NCBI GenBank assembly: GCA_900539715.1
Contig: UQDA01000004.1
Coordinates: forward strand, 89,578-153,577
From: an uncultured Lachnospiraceae bacterium
GTDB lineage: Bacteria > Bacillota > Clostridia > Lachnospirales > Lachnospiraceae
Direction: 5' to 3'
DNA length: 64,000 nt
The notes below the pieces were generated by a model. That model saw only the letters and a program-made list of their open reading frames with translations. It searched no databases and was not told where the DNA came from. This document shows, in pieces, positions 16,494-25,371 of the stretch. The stretch's first letter is position 1, and every line of letters begins with the position of its first letter. The translations under genes were made by a program, and so were the position numbers.

Positions 16494-17873
16494 TCACCTC
16501 CGCGTTTTCAGGAACTCCCTTACCTCTTCCGCAAACGGATCGCTGCATTCCTCCAGCAATCCTGCCAGCTTTTCCGTAAATTTCTTCACAAGCTCCGGTT
16601 CCTTTTCTGCGATATTTTCCATCTGATACGGATCTTTTTCATCATCGATCAGCACAGCTTCCAACGGCAGCGTTTTATTGTCCTGCTCATGATGGATGAC
16701 GAAGGTGTAACGGTCATCCTTAAAGCCTCTGCTGATCGTTGTATGATGATAAAGCGCGTGTCCGATCTCCCCGTCCCGGTTTTCCAGAATTGCATGTCCT
16801 GCATTCTGTCCGCGCAGACCGGCCGGAATTTTATCCTCCAGCCCCAGCATCGTCAGAATCGTCGGCATCAGATCCACCGTGGAAATCAACATATCCGTTG
16901 TTCTTGGCTGTATCTTTTCAGGATACCGGATCAAAAGAGGAATCTGGAAGGATTCGGCATAATAGCTGTTTTTTTCCATCCGTCCATGGCTTCCCATCAT
17001 CTCGCCGTGATCCGACGTATAAATGATGATCGTATTATCCCGGATACCCTTTTCATCGATAGCGTCGAGCACCCTGCCCAGCTGCTTATCCAGACCGGAA
17101 ACTGCCGCAAAATACTGCTTCACGCTTTTCCGCGCCCGTTCTCCCTGTTCCCCTTCCGGAACATTCGGGCGGTTTAACAGCTCCTCTACCGGTCTGTCCC
17201 GGTAAATATCCAGATATTTATCCGGTACCATTTCAAAAGGCATATGGGGCGGATTATGCGCTATAAACAAGGCAAAAGGCCTTTCTGTATCCGCATTTTT
17301 AATATAATCCACCGCCACATCCGTCTCATGTTCCGGCGCCCACTGTTTCACATGGAGACAATCCTTTGCTTCTGCATCTGTCTCCCAGTAATGAGGTTCC
17401 AGATGATTATCACAGCATCCATAGGAGTGCCAGAAGGTAAATCCATGTCTTCGTTCCTTCGGAGTATAGGCATCCCATATATTTCCGTCCCAGCGTCTTG
17501 GAGGCAGGTACGGATAATCCTCTTCCTGCGGGCATTCCAGATGCCATTTTCCGATATAGCCGCACGCATATCCGTTTTCATGCAGAACATCCGGGAGGCA
17601 GACTTCATCCGCCCTTAAGTAGCAGTCCGGATTTCCGGAATTACAGTTTGTGATCACCCCGTTTTCATAGGGATATTTTCCTGTAAACAGGATTCCTCTG
17701 TAAGGACTGCACACCGGGCTATTACTGTATGCCCGGTTAAAAGCCAGACTTTCCCCTGCCAGTCTGTCCAGATTCGGTGTGATAACGGGATCTTCCCCGC
17801 GAAATCCCATTGCCTGTGCCCGAAATTCATCCGGCACAATAAATACCAGATTCGGTCTTTTTTGTGTATTCAT
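16494..17873 (-). CDS. Type I sulfatase (formylglycine-dependent), 1 of 4
   Basis: Predicted sulfatase of the alkaline phosphatase superfamily, cleaving sulfate esters from a carbohydrate. The modification motif is CSPYR at C55 in NSPVCSPYRGILFTGKYP, where Cys would be oxidised to formylglycine. The N-terminal metal site is VPDEFRAQ rather than the commoner DDQ. IIYTSDHGEMMGSHG supplies the later metal ligands and YIGKWHL carries the conserved Lys-His. At 459 residues without a signal peptide it should be cytoplasmic. It is the last gene of the sulfatase operon, 22 nt after sulfatase 2. No sulfatase-maturating radical SAM enzyme is encoded in the window. The target sulfate position is unknown. 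Confidence 0.93.
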   Translation of the reverse strand: MNTQKRPNLVFIVPDEFRAQAMGFRGEDPVITPNLDRLAGESLAFNRAYSNSPVCSPYRGILFTGKYPYENGVITNCNSGNPDCYLRADEVCLPDVLHENGYACGYIGKWHLECPQEEDYPYLPPRRWDGNIWDAYTPKERRHGFTFWHSYGCCDNHLEPHYWETDAEAKDCLHVKQWAPEHETDVAVDYIKNADTERPFALFIAHNPPHMPFEMVPDKYLDIYRDRPVEELLNRPNVPEGEQGERARKSVKQYFAAVSGLDKQLGRVLDAIDEKGIRDNTIIIYTSDHGEMMGSHGRMEKNSYYAESFQIPLLIRYPEKIQPRTTDMLISTVDLMPTILTMLGLEDKIPAGLRGQNAGHAILENRDGEIGHALYHHTTISRGFKDDRYTFVIHHEQDNKTLPLEAVLIDDEKDPYQMENIAEKEPELVKKFTEKLAGLLEECSDPFAEEVREFLKTRR

Positions 17874-17895
17874 TCCATATCCTCCCTTTAAAGCC

Positions 17896-19368
17896 CTATC
17901 GTGTACGTTTGCTCTTTAATATTTCCTGTATCCTGCTTTCCATTGCTGCCGTCATCTCCGGATGCTCCCACGCCACATTCCGCTGCTGCCCGATGTCATA
18001 ATCCAGCTGATACAGCTGAGGATCTTTTGAGGCGCCCGTTTCCATATTAACATGCTCCATATAGGGACTTCCTTCTCCCGGAGAAAGATAAACCCAGCTT
18101 CCTTTGCGAAGCACTTTGCGGCATGCCATATCTTCTGTCAGGATTTCCTCTCTTCCTTCCGGTTCTTCCCCGATCAGGGCATGGAACAGATTCCGGCTGT
18201 CTGCCGCATCTGTCTCTGACAGTTCTGCTCCCAGCATATGGGCAAAAGACGCATACAGATCCACCTGACCGATCAAGGCATCTGAAACGCCCCGGCGAAC
18301 AAGTCCCGGACAGCTTACCAGAAACGGGATTCTTGTCCCGCCCTCAAATCTGCTGTATTTTCCGCCGCGTAACGGTCCGGCCGGACAATGCGTTCCGTTC
18401 AGTTCTCTGGCCTGATCCTGATAACCGTCATCTAATACCGGTCCGTTATCACTCGAAAATACAAGGAGGGTTTTCTCCCGGATACCCAGCTCCTCCAGTT
18501 TCTTTAACAGCTCTCCCACGCACCAGTCCATCTCAGCGATCACATCACCTCTCGGACCAAGCTTCGTTACTCCGCGAAACCGTTCTGACGGCACACGCGG
18601 TACGTGCGGCTGATGAAGCGCATAATATAGGAAAAACGGCTGCTCTTGTTTTGTGTTTTCCTCCACAAAGGAAAGCGCCCTGTTTAAAAAAGTCTCTGCC
18701 AGATCCTCATCCTTCCAGATTGCTTTTTGACCGCCTTTCATATATCCGATTCTTCCAATCCCGTTTATCAGACTGAAATCATGCCCGTGGGAAGAATGCA
18801 TCCGGAGCATTTCCGGATTTTTATGATAAGTAGGAATATCTTCAAACGGACATTCCTGTGTATAGGAAACCGATATCGGATCGCTTTCCTCCAGGTTTGC
18901 CACTTTTCTGCCGTCCACATATACACATGGTACCCTGTCCGCAGTTGCCGGGAAAATAAAAGATTCCTCAAATCCCAAATCGACCGGAGTGATATTTATC
19001 TCTCTGTTCCAATCAATGGGTGCGCTCCCGTCGCTTAATCCCAAATGCCATTTTCCTACGATACCCGTGCGGTATCCCACTTCCCGAAACATTTCCGCCA
19101 TTGTCTTTGTTCCGGGCTCTATGATACACTGTGCATCTCCCGGCAGAATATGCGCCCTGTCATTCCGGAACGGATAACGTCCGGTAAGCATACTGTAACG
19201 TGATGGCGTGCACACCGCTGAAGCCGAATATGCATCATAAAACTTCAGTCCCTCCCTGCATAAACGGTCTACATTCGGTGTTTCCACCCGACAGCTTCCA
19301 TAGCAGCTCAGATCTCCAAAACCAAGATCGTCCGCATATATAATGATCACGTTACGCTGATCACTCAT
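17896..19368 (-). CDS. Type I sulfatase, 2 of 4
   Basis: Formylglycine sulfatase with the canonical CTPSR motif (C53) in SAVCTPSRYSMLTGRYP and a full ADDLGFGDLSCYG N-terminal metal motif. VFSSDNGP and GGKYSRFEGGTRIPF lie in the second half. The open frame runs about 78 codons upstream, but that part is a shadow of the aminotransferase gene. GGAGG 8 nt before the ATG at 19368 fixes the start (490 residues). There is no signal peptide. It lies 26 nt behind the PatB-like gene and 22 nt ahead of sulfatase 1. Sequence style resembles N-acetylgalactosamine-6-sulfatase/arylsulfatase A relatives, but specificity is not provable from sequence alone. Confidence 0.93.
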   Translation of the reverse strand: MSDQRNVIIIYADDLGFGDLSCYGSCRVETPNVDRLCREGLKFYDAYSASAVCTPSRYSMLTGRYPFRNDRAHILPGDAQCIIEPGTKTMAEMFREVGYRTGIVGKWHLGLSDGSAPIDWNREINITPVDLGFEESFIFPATADRVPCVYVDGRKVANLEESDPISVSYTQECPFEDIPTYHKNPEMLRMHSSHGHDFSLINGIGRIGYMKGGQKAIWKDEDLAETFLNRALSFVEENTKQEQPFFLYYALHQPHVPRVPSERFRGVTKLGPRGDVIAEMDWCVGELLKKLEELGIREKTLLVFSSDNGPVLDDGYQDQARELNGTHCPAGPLRGGKYSRFEGGTRIPFLVSCPGLVRRGVSDALIGQVDLYASFAHMLGAELSETDAADSRNLFHALIGEEPEGREEILTEDMACRKVLRKGSWVYLSPGEGSPYMEHVNMETGASKDPQLYQLDYDIGQQRNVAWEHPEMTAAMESRIQEILKSKRTR

Positions 19369-19394
19369 TTCCCCATCCTCCTTTTTCATTTTTC

Positions 19395-20597
19395 TCATTT
19401 TTTCCGGAACTCTCCCGTAGCTTCCCTCGCCGCGCGAAGCCGCTCCATTGCTGTGCACAGCATCTCTTTGCTTAAGGCAATGTTCATCCGGATGAATCCC
19501 CGACTGTCCGGTCCAAACATCTCTCCTTTGTAAACGCCCACTTTCGCCTGCTGAACAAACCACTGCTCCCTCGCTTCTTCTGTAAGCCCGTCTCCTCTGC
19601 AATCAATCCAGAGAAGATACGTTCCCTCACGAGGCATTACTGTCCATTCCGGGAAATACTGCTTCAAAAAATTTCTCACCAGATCTTCATTCCGATCAAT
19701 ATAGTCCAGAACTGCCTCATGCCATTTTCCGCATTCCGTATAGGCAGCGCACAATGCCTCCTGAGCAAAAGCCGTGGGATTATGCATCCCGACCCGATAA
19801 ATCTGTCTTTCCACATTTTTGCGGATATTTTCCTCCGGAATAATCAGAAACGAAACGATCATTCCCGGCATGTTAAAAGTTTTTGCCGGAGAAGATGCAA
19901 TGATCAGACGCTCTGTGTTCTGCTCCAGAAGATTCAGGGCAGTATGAAATTTTGCACCTTTCCGGATCAGATCCCCGTGGATTTCATCCGAAAAAAGGAT
20001 CAACTCATGTTTTCTGCAAAATGCCCCCAGCCGCTCCAGTTCCTCTTTATCCCAACACCGCCCTGTTGGATTATGCGGATTGCACAGGATCAGCATCCGG
20101 GTATCCGGCGTTACCATCTCCTCCATCCGGTCAAAATCCATTTCATAACGCCCGTTTTTCCATACAAGAGAAAGCTCCGTCACCGCTCTTCCGGCCTCTG
20201 TCACAGCAGTCTTCAACGGGCCGTAAACTGGCGTATGCATCATTACCCGTTCTCCGGTCCGCAGGAACGCTTCTGTACAAAGCCCTGCTGCAATATTGAT
20301 CCGGGGACAGAACACAATCCACTCCTTTTTCACCGACATCCCGTATTGCGTTTTATACCAGTCCTGTATTGCTTCAAAAAAACCATCATCCACATCGGTA
20401 TAGCCTAAAACGCCTCTGTCTGCGACTCTTCTTACCGCATCCAAAACCGGCTCAGGCGTCTTAAAATCCATATCTGCAACGCCCATCTGGATCATATCAG
20501 GCACCCCGTATTCCAGATCCATCGTGTCCCATTTTGCACTGTGCGTTCTGCGTCTGTCTATAATAGTGTCAAAATCGAATTTTTCCGTCTGATTCAT
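19395..20597 (-). CDS. MalY/PatB-type PLP aminotransferase, probable cysteine-S-conjugate beta-lyase
   Basis: Fold-type I PLP enzyme of the MalY/PatB family, typically cleaving C-S bonds of cystathionine or cysteine conjugates to give pyruvate, ammonia and a thiol. Recognisable segments are the N-terminal MGVADMDFKTPEPV, CNPHNPTGRCWDKEEL, SDEIHGDLI and the PLP-lysine loop SSPAKTFNMPG. The C-terminal FIRMNIAL carries the carboxylate-binding Arg. At 400 residues it is full length. Its start overlaps the stop of sulfatase 3 by 4 nt, so it is translated as part of the sulfatase operon. A link between sulfur handling and desulfation is inference. Confidence 0.9.
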   Translation of the reverse strand: MNQTEKFDFDTIIDRRRTHSAKWDTMDLEYGVPDMIQMGVADMDFKTPEPVLDAVRRVADRGVLGYTDVDDGFFEAIQDWYKTQYGMSVKKEWIVFCPRINIAAGLCTEAFLRTGERVMMHTPVYGPLKTAVTEAGRAVTELSLVWKNGRYEMDFDRMEEMVTPDTRMLILCNPHNPTGRCWDKEELERLGAFCRKHELILFSDEIHGDLIRKGAKFHTALNLLEQNTERLIIASSPAKTFNMPGMIVSFLIIPEENIRKNVERQIYRVGMHNPTAFAQEALCAAYTECGKWHEAVLDYIDRNEDLVRNFLKQYFPEWTVMPREGTYLLWIDCRGDGLTEEAREQWFVQQAKVGVYKGEMFGPDSRGFIRMNIALSKEMLCTAMERLRAAREATGEFRKK

Positions 20598-22078
20598 TCT
20601 CCATTCCTTTCTCCGTAATAGTAGTTCAGTCTCAGATCAAACGGCTTTGTGCTTCCGCAGCGGTCAAGCTGTCCGCTCCCTGTCACTGTATATTTTCTGC
20701 CATCCGTTTCTTCCCGGGTGTAAGTCTCAAACCAGTGCTCCATCGCCTCTTTCAACTTTATAACCGTTTCTGCATAAGCGCTGTTTCCATACAGATTATA
20801 ATTTTCCTCCGGATCATTCTCCATATCAAACAGCTGGTTTGGCCCTTCGGGGAATCGATCCACGTATTTCCATTTTTTTGTACGGATCATACGGGTGTTG
20901 CTGTACTCGTCGAAGACCACCACGCGTTCTGCAGCTTCTTTTTCCGGATTTTGGATCAGCTCTGCCATGCTGTGCCCCGGCTGCATCGGTTCCCTCTCCC
21001 ATCTGCATCCTGCAAGCTCCAGTATCGTCGGATAAAAATCATACTGACTGGCCATTTGATGACATACGGCTCCTCTGACTCCCTGCGGCATACGGATGAT
21101 AAGCGGAACCTTGATTGCCGTATCATACATATTCTGAGGATACGTTCCGTTTCCTTTCCCCCAGATGCCATGGTGTCCCATATTCATCCCGTTATCTGCA
21201 GTAAAAATCACAACTGTATTTTCCAGGAGTCCCTTTTCCTCCAGCTCATCCATGATTTTTCCAATGCCGGCATCCATCGCACTGATCGCGGCATAATATC
21301 CTCTTAAGTTTTCTGCCCGTTTCTTTGGCGTATCCCCTACCGGCGCACTGGCTACCTGATTGGGATGCACCGGAAGATCCGGCGTCGCATCAAATTTACA
21401 ATCTCTGTACCAGTCCAGATACTCCTTTTTATGCTGTTCTTCCTCCCACGGGCTGTGAGGAGCCGTATAATGAACACTTAAATAAAAAGGAGACTCCCCT
21501 TGTGAAAACGTGCCGATATATTCTACTGCCTTTTCCGTGATCAGATCTGTTATATACCGCTTCGGTGCAGAAAAAACGCCGTCCTCGCAAACATCCGGAT
21601 CAAAATAGTGGATACATCCGCCTGCTCCGATCGTAAACCACTTTTCAAATCCCTTTTTCTTTTCTGCATTGTTTCCCAGATGCCACTTCCCACTCAGCCC
21701 GCATACATATCCGCTTTCGGCAAGCTCCTCTATATAGGTTTTATGTCCTTCCAGGTATTCGATCGGTTTGTCTTTTCTGGCAAACTGCCGATGCTGCGCC
21801 ATCTCAGGATAGCGGTCGGTATCAATATTGCCGCCGGAAATCCAGTCCAGAACACCGTGACAGGAGGGCATCTTTCCCGTTACGATCGACGCCCTTGCCG
21901 GAGAACATACCGGAGACGCGCAATAAAATTCGTCAAACCGCACGCCACCCGCTGCCAGTCTGTCCAGATTCGGCGTACGGATATCATGATTTCCGGCGCA
22001 TCCCATTGCCCATGCTCCCTGGTCATCCGATAAAATAAATACGATATTCGGCCGTTTCTCCTTCTTTACTGTCTCCAT
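20594..22078 (-). CDS. Type I sulfatase, 3 of 4
   Basis: Formylglycine sulfatase with motif CSPAR (C58) in ASPVCSPARASIVTGKMP. The N-terminal metal site is ILSDDQGAWAMG, GKWHLGN carries the Lys-His pair, and VIFTADNGMNMGHHG supplies later ligands. The 494-residue length and the SMAELI, FDEYSNTRMIRTKKWKY and YNLYGNSAY segments are typical. It lacks a signal peptide and should be cytoplasmic. It follows sulfatase 4 by 3 nt and overlaps the aminotransferase start by 4 nt. Substrate sulfate position unknown. Confidence 0.93.
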   Translation of the reverse strand: METVKKEKRPNIVFILSDDQGAWAMGCAGNHDIRTPNLDRLAAGGVRFDEFYCASPVCSPARASIVTGKMPSCHGVLDWISGGNIDTDRYPEMAQHRQFARKDKPIEYLEGHKTYIEELAESGYVCGLSGKWHLGNNAEKKKGFEKWFTIGAGGCIHYFDPDVCEDGVFSAPKRYITDLITEKAVEYIGTFSQGESPFYLSVHYTAPHSPWEEEQHKKEYLDWYRDCKFDATPDLPVHPNQVASAPVGDTPKKRAENLRGYYAAISAMDAGIGKIMDELEEKGLLENTVVIFTADNGMNMGHHGIWGKGNGTYPQNMYDTAIKVPLIIRMPQGVRGAVCHQMASQYDFYPTILELAGCRWEREPMQPGHSMAELIQNPEKEAAERVVVFDEYSNTRMIRTKKWKYVDRFPEGPNQLFDMENDPEENYNLYGNSAYAETVIKLKEAMEHWFETYTREETDGRKYTVTGSGQLDRCGSTKPFDLRLNYYYGERNGE

Positions 22079-22081
22079 CCG

Positions 22082-23395
22082 CTATTCCTCCCGATACACA
22101 TAATCTCCGACTTCTTTTTTCAGCTCTTCCAAAAGCTCCTGTTTCACCTGAAAAAAAGCCGGGTCTGATACAATATTTTCCGCTTCCTCCGGGTCTTTTT
22201 TCAAATCAAACAACATAACCGGTTCCATCCGCTCCGAATTCACTACCAGCTTGAACCGCTCATTTCTCATCATATACCATGGATTTGATGTCATATGATT
22301 TTCCGCAAACACCGGACGATGTTCCGTATGATTCCCCTCGATTAGCCCCAGCAGGCTTTCGCCCGGAAGCTTCTTTTTACTCCTGCCCCCCGCAAGCTCC
22401 ATACAGGTCGGATAAAAATCCACCGCCGAAACAGGCGTTTCCACAAGCTTTTTCTGCTCCATCCACGGAATTCTGACAATCAGCGGAACCCCGCAGGAAC
22501 GCTCATAGGGCAGGCACTTATTTTTCATCCCGTGACTCCCCTGCATATCTCCGTGATCCGAGGAAAAAATAACGGCTGTCTGATCTGCAATTTTCAACCG
22601 TTCCAGTTCATTCAGTATCCGTCCTACATTCGCGTCGATCTGGGATACCATCGCATAATACAGTTTTAAGTATTCCTGCATATTCCCGCCATAACGTACA
22701 AAATCCGGACAAAGTTCATAAGGTCTGGGACTGTAGGGTGAATATGTCGGTGTATAGGGATCGACCGGTTTATACTGCTCCGGCATCGGAAGCTCTACGT
22801 TATCATACAAATGCTCATACTTCTCTGATGGCTGCTCCGGATAGTGAGGCGCCTGAAAGAAAATTGTCTGCAAAAAAGGAATCCCCGCCCCGGCCAGCTC
22901 TCTCATCCGTTCAATCCCCAGACTGGCTGTCACATCCGTCCGATGCGCATCAAACTTCCTCTCTGCCCCTTGTTCATCATAGAAGCAGACGTCATCCCTG
23001 AATCCATTATAGCACTGATATCCCAGGAAATGTTTATGCCCTGCCCGATATTTTTCCGGAACAGGACCATTGCCATCCGCTCCCAGATGAAGCTTTCCGA
23101 CAAATCCTGTCTCATATCCCAACCGCGCAAGCTCCTTTGGCAGAGTTTCCTCATTCTCTCTCAGCGCCTGTCCGTTTTTCTGTACGCCGCAATCCTTACT
23201 ATAACAGCCCGAGTATAAAATCCCCCGAAACGGTCCGCATACCGGATTATTGGAATACGCATTGCAGAACAATGTTCCTTCCTCTGCCAGCCTGTCCAGA
23301 TTCGGTGTTTTTACATAAGGCGATACCGCTCCCAAAGCATATTTGTGCATCTGATCCGTCAGGATCAGCAATATATTCGGTCTTTTCCTTTCCAT
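22082..23395 (-). CDS. Type I sulfatase, 4 of 4
   Basis: Formylglycine sulfatase with motif CGPFR (C53) in NNPVCGPFRGILYSG. The first metal site is the single Asp of LILTDQMHKYALG, FVGKLHLG replaces the usual GKWHLG, and VIFSSDHGDMQGSHG provides the later metal ligands. The frame is open upstream through the hairpin region, but GGAGG 5 nt before the ATG at 23395 gives the start (437 residues). There is no signal peptide. It is the first gene of the sulfatase block, separated from the ABC permease genes by a terminator and a 41-bp palindrome. The GKLHLG variant suggests a different subfamily from the other three. Confidence 0.92.
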   Translation of the reverse strand: MERKRPNILLILTDQMHKYALGAVSPYVKTPNLDRLAEEGTLFCNAYSNNPVCGPFRGILYSGCYSKDCGVQKNGQALRENEETLPKELARLGYETGFVGKLHLGADGNGPVPEKYRAGHKHFLGYQCYNGFRDDVCFYDEQGAERKFDAHRTDVTASLGIERMRELAGAGIPFLQTIFFQAPHYPEQPSEKYEHLYDNVELPMPEQYKPVDPYTPTYSPYSPRPYELCPDFVRYGGNMQEYLKLYYAMVSQIDANVGRILNELERLKIADQTAVIFSSDHGDMQGSHGMKNKCLPYERSCGVPLIVRIPWMEQKKLVETPVSAVDFYPTCMELAGGRSKKKLPGESLLGLIEGNHTEHRPVFAENHMTSNPWYMMRNERFKLVVNSERMEPVMLFDLKKDPEEAENIVSDPAFFQVKQELLEELKKEVGDYVYREE

Positions 23396-23429
23396 CCGCT
23401 CCTCCATAAAAAGTGTGTGCATAAACGTG

Positions 23430-23470
23430 TTTTTATTCGATAGGAAAGGTCCTTTCCTATCGAATAAAAA
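23430..23470. repeat. 41-bp near-perfect palindrome upstream of sulfatase 4
   Basis: Two perfect 20-bp arms (23430-23449 and 23451-23470) flank one central base. The core reads ATTCGATAGGAAAGG and its complement. It is not followed by a T-tract in either direction, so it is not an ordinary terminator. Its distal arm shares the T-run of the neighbouring terminator at 23466-23498. It may be an operator, an RNA stabilising hairpin, or part of a terminator/antiterminator pair. Confidence 0.8.
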
Positions 23471-23498
23471 AGCTGCGCGTTTTCCGCGCAGCTTTTTT
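23466..23498. terminator. Intrinsic terminator after the ABC permease genes
   Basis: Perfect 14-bp arms (AAAAAAGCTGCGCG and complement) with a 5-nt loop; on the minus strand GCGCAGC is followed by six T. It lies 4 nt beyond the lplC stop and should reduce readthrough from the transporter into the sulfatases. Confidence 0.85.
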
Positions 23499-23502
23499 CC
23501 GG

Positions 23503-24396
23503 TCATCCCTTCACGGAACCGATCATAACACCTTTTACAAAGTATTTCTGTACAAAAGGATACATAATCAGAACAGGCAGCGAAGAAATAATGATTACAC
23601 CATATTTGATCGTACGGGCGATCAGCTTCATATGCTCCAATGTTTCCGGATCCAGTCCTTCCGGATCTACAGACTGTCCTGTGATCAGGATATCTCTCAG
23701 AATCAGCTGCAGCGGATACAGCTCCGCTCTTGTTACATAAATCAATCCGTTAAAGAAGGAGTTCCAGTGTCCTACCGCATAATAAAGGATCATGATTGCA
23801 ATGATTGCCTTTGACAGCGGAATCACGACGGAAATAAAATATTGAAAAATACCGCATCCATCAATTTCTGCTGCTTCCTGAAGCTCCATCGGAAGCGTAT
23901 TGATGAAGAATGTACGGGTCAGAATCAGGTTAAATACGGAAAAAGATCCAAGGATCATCAGAACATACGGCGTATCCACCAGATGCAGCCCTTTTACAAC
24001 CAGATAGGTCGGGATCAGACCGCCGCCGAAATACTGGGTGATGATCAGCATCTTCATAATGAAATTACGTCCCGCCATATCTTTTCTGGAAAGCGCATAT
24101 CCCGAAGGAATTGTCAGAAACAGCGCAAACAGTGTACCAAAGAAGGTATACCGGATCGTATTGTAATAACCGGTCCAGATTCTTTTATCCCGGAGAATAT
24201 ATTTATATCCATCCAGATTAAAACCCTTCGGCAAAAACAGAACCTTTCCTGAAGCTACCATGTTCGGATCGCTGACGGATGCGATCACTACGAAGTAAAG
24301 CGGATATAAAATCGCAAGGGTAAGCAGGATCACAATGCCATATACCATCATCAAAAAAAGTGCATCGGAAGGATTATTTTTAATTTTTTTAATCAT
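23503..24396 (-). CDS. Carbohydrate ABC transporter permease, LplC/YtcP type
   Basis: Second membrane subunit of a CUT1-type sugar importer. Six membrane segments are visible (for example YGIVILLTLAILYPLYFVVIASV near the start). The permease EAA loop is MELQEAAEIDGCGIFQYFISVVIPLSKA, which contacts the ATPase. A GTG six codons upstream is possible, but GGAG 7 nt before the ATG at 24396 is better (297 residues). It is 11 nt downstream of the LplB-type permease. No ATPase is encoded nearby, so a shared MsmK-like ATPase encoded elsewhere is inferred. Confidence 0.93.
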   Translation of the reverse strand: MIKKIKNNPSDALFLMMVYGIVILLTLAILYPLYFVVIASVSDPNMVASGKVLFLPKGFNLDGYKYILRDKRIWTGYYNTIRYTFFGTLFALFLTIPSGYALSRKDMAGRNFIMKMLIITQYFGGGLIPTYLVVKGLHLVDTPYVLMILGSFSVFNLILTRTFFINTLPMELQEAAEIDGCGIFQYFISVVIPLSKAIIAIMILYYAVGHWNSFFNGLIYVTRAELYPLQLILRDILITGQSVDPEGLDPETLEHMKLIARTIKYGVIIISSLPVLIMYPFVQKYFVKGVMIGSVKG

Positions 24397-24407
24397 GTCA
24401 TTTCTCC

Positions 24408-25358
24408 TTACCACAGACTTACATCTGCTACTTTTTTCGCAATCTTATTGACCGTCAGCAGTAAGATCAGGTTAATAATGTTGTTAAACAGACCAATCGC
24501 AGCGGAATAACTGAACTGTCCGCCCTGAATACCGATTTTATAGGTATAGGTCGAAATAATCTCAGAATAATTCAGGTTTACGCTGTTTTGCAGAAGGAAA
24601 GCCTTCTCAAAACCAACGCTCATGATTTCACCGGTTCTCATGATCAGCATGATGACCATTGTAGGAACGATTGCAGGAAAATCAATATGGCACAGTCTCT
24701 GGAACATATTTGCTCCATCCACCTTTGCGGCCTCGTGCAGCTCCGGTCCGACAGAAGTCAATACCGAAATATACATGATCGAACCCCATCCGAGATTCTG
24801 CAGCACACCGGACCATACATAAATATGACGCCATTTACCCGGATCTGACATAAATCCGACCGGTTCAATTCCAAACAACATCAAAAACTGATTGATAATA
24901 CCGTCACTTGCAAGGAAAATCGTGATCATACCGCAGAAAACTACCATGGAAATGAAATGCGGTGCATAGGTAACCATCTGTGAGAATTTTTTAAATTTTC
25001 CTTTATTGATATAATTCAAAACAAGCGCAAAGAGAATCGGGAGGGGGAAGCCGGCGATCAGCGAATATAAGCTGACCGCCAGAGTATTCCACAGCAGGGT
25101 TCCGAACTGATAGGATTCAAAAAATGTCTTGAAATGCTTCAGTCCTACCCATGCGCTTCCCCAGATTCCATCCGCCGCCCTGAAGTCTTTAAATGCAAGC
25201 TGAATTCCGTACATCGGTACATAACTAAACAGGATGACATATAACAGCATCGGAAGCACAAACAAATAGCAGACCCAGTTTTTCTTCAGCATGCTCAGAC
25301 TGTTTAATTTTTTAAGCTTTCCTGTACGGGTAATTCCGTCTTTCTCTTTCCCCTTCAT
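24408..25358 (-). CDS. Carbohydrate ABC transporter permease, LplB type
   Basis: First membrane subunit of the same importer, LplB/YteP-like. Six membrane segments begin with YLFVLPMLLYVILFSYVPMYG. The EAA loop is ELHEAAKVDGANMFQRLCHIDFPAI. The frame opens at 25370, one base after the binding-protein stop, but GGAG lies 6 nt before a second ATG at 25358 (MKGKEK), which is preferred (316 residues). It sits between the binding protein and the second permease in the usual order. Such systems typically import complex oligosaccharides such as uronates and host glycans. Confidence 0.93.
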   Translation of the reverse strand: MKGKEKDGITRTGKLKKLNSLSMLKKNWVCYLFVLPMLLYVILFSYVPMYGIQLAFKDFRAADGIWGSAWVGLKHFKTFFESYQFGTLLWNTLAVSLYSLIAGFPLPILFALVLNYINKGKFKKFSQMVTYAPHFISMVVFCGMITIFLASDGIINQFLMLFGIEPVGFMSDPGKWRHIYVWSGVLQNLGWGSIMYISVLTSVGPELHEAAKVDGANMFQRLCHIDFPAIVPTMVIMLIMRTGEIMSVGFEKAFLLQNSVNLNYSEIISTYTYKIGIQGGQFSYSAAIGLFNNIINLILLLTVNKIAKKVADVSLW

Positions 25359-25371
25359 GGCGCACTCCATT

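Noticed and set aside
19369..19602. N-terminal extension of sulfatase 2
   Set aside because: It is the out-of-frame shadow of the PatB-like gene; the sulfatase fold begins right after the ATG at 19368 with GGAGG.
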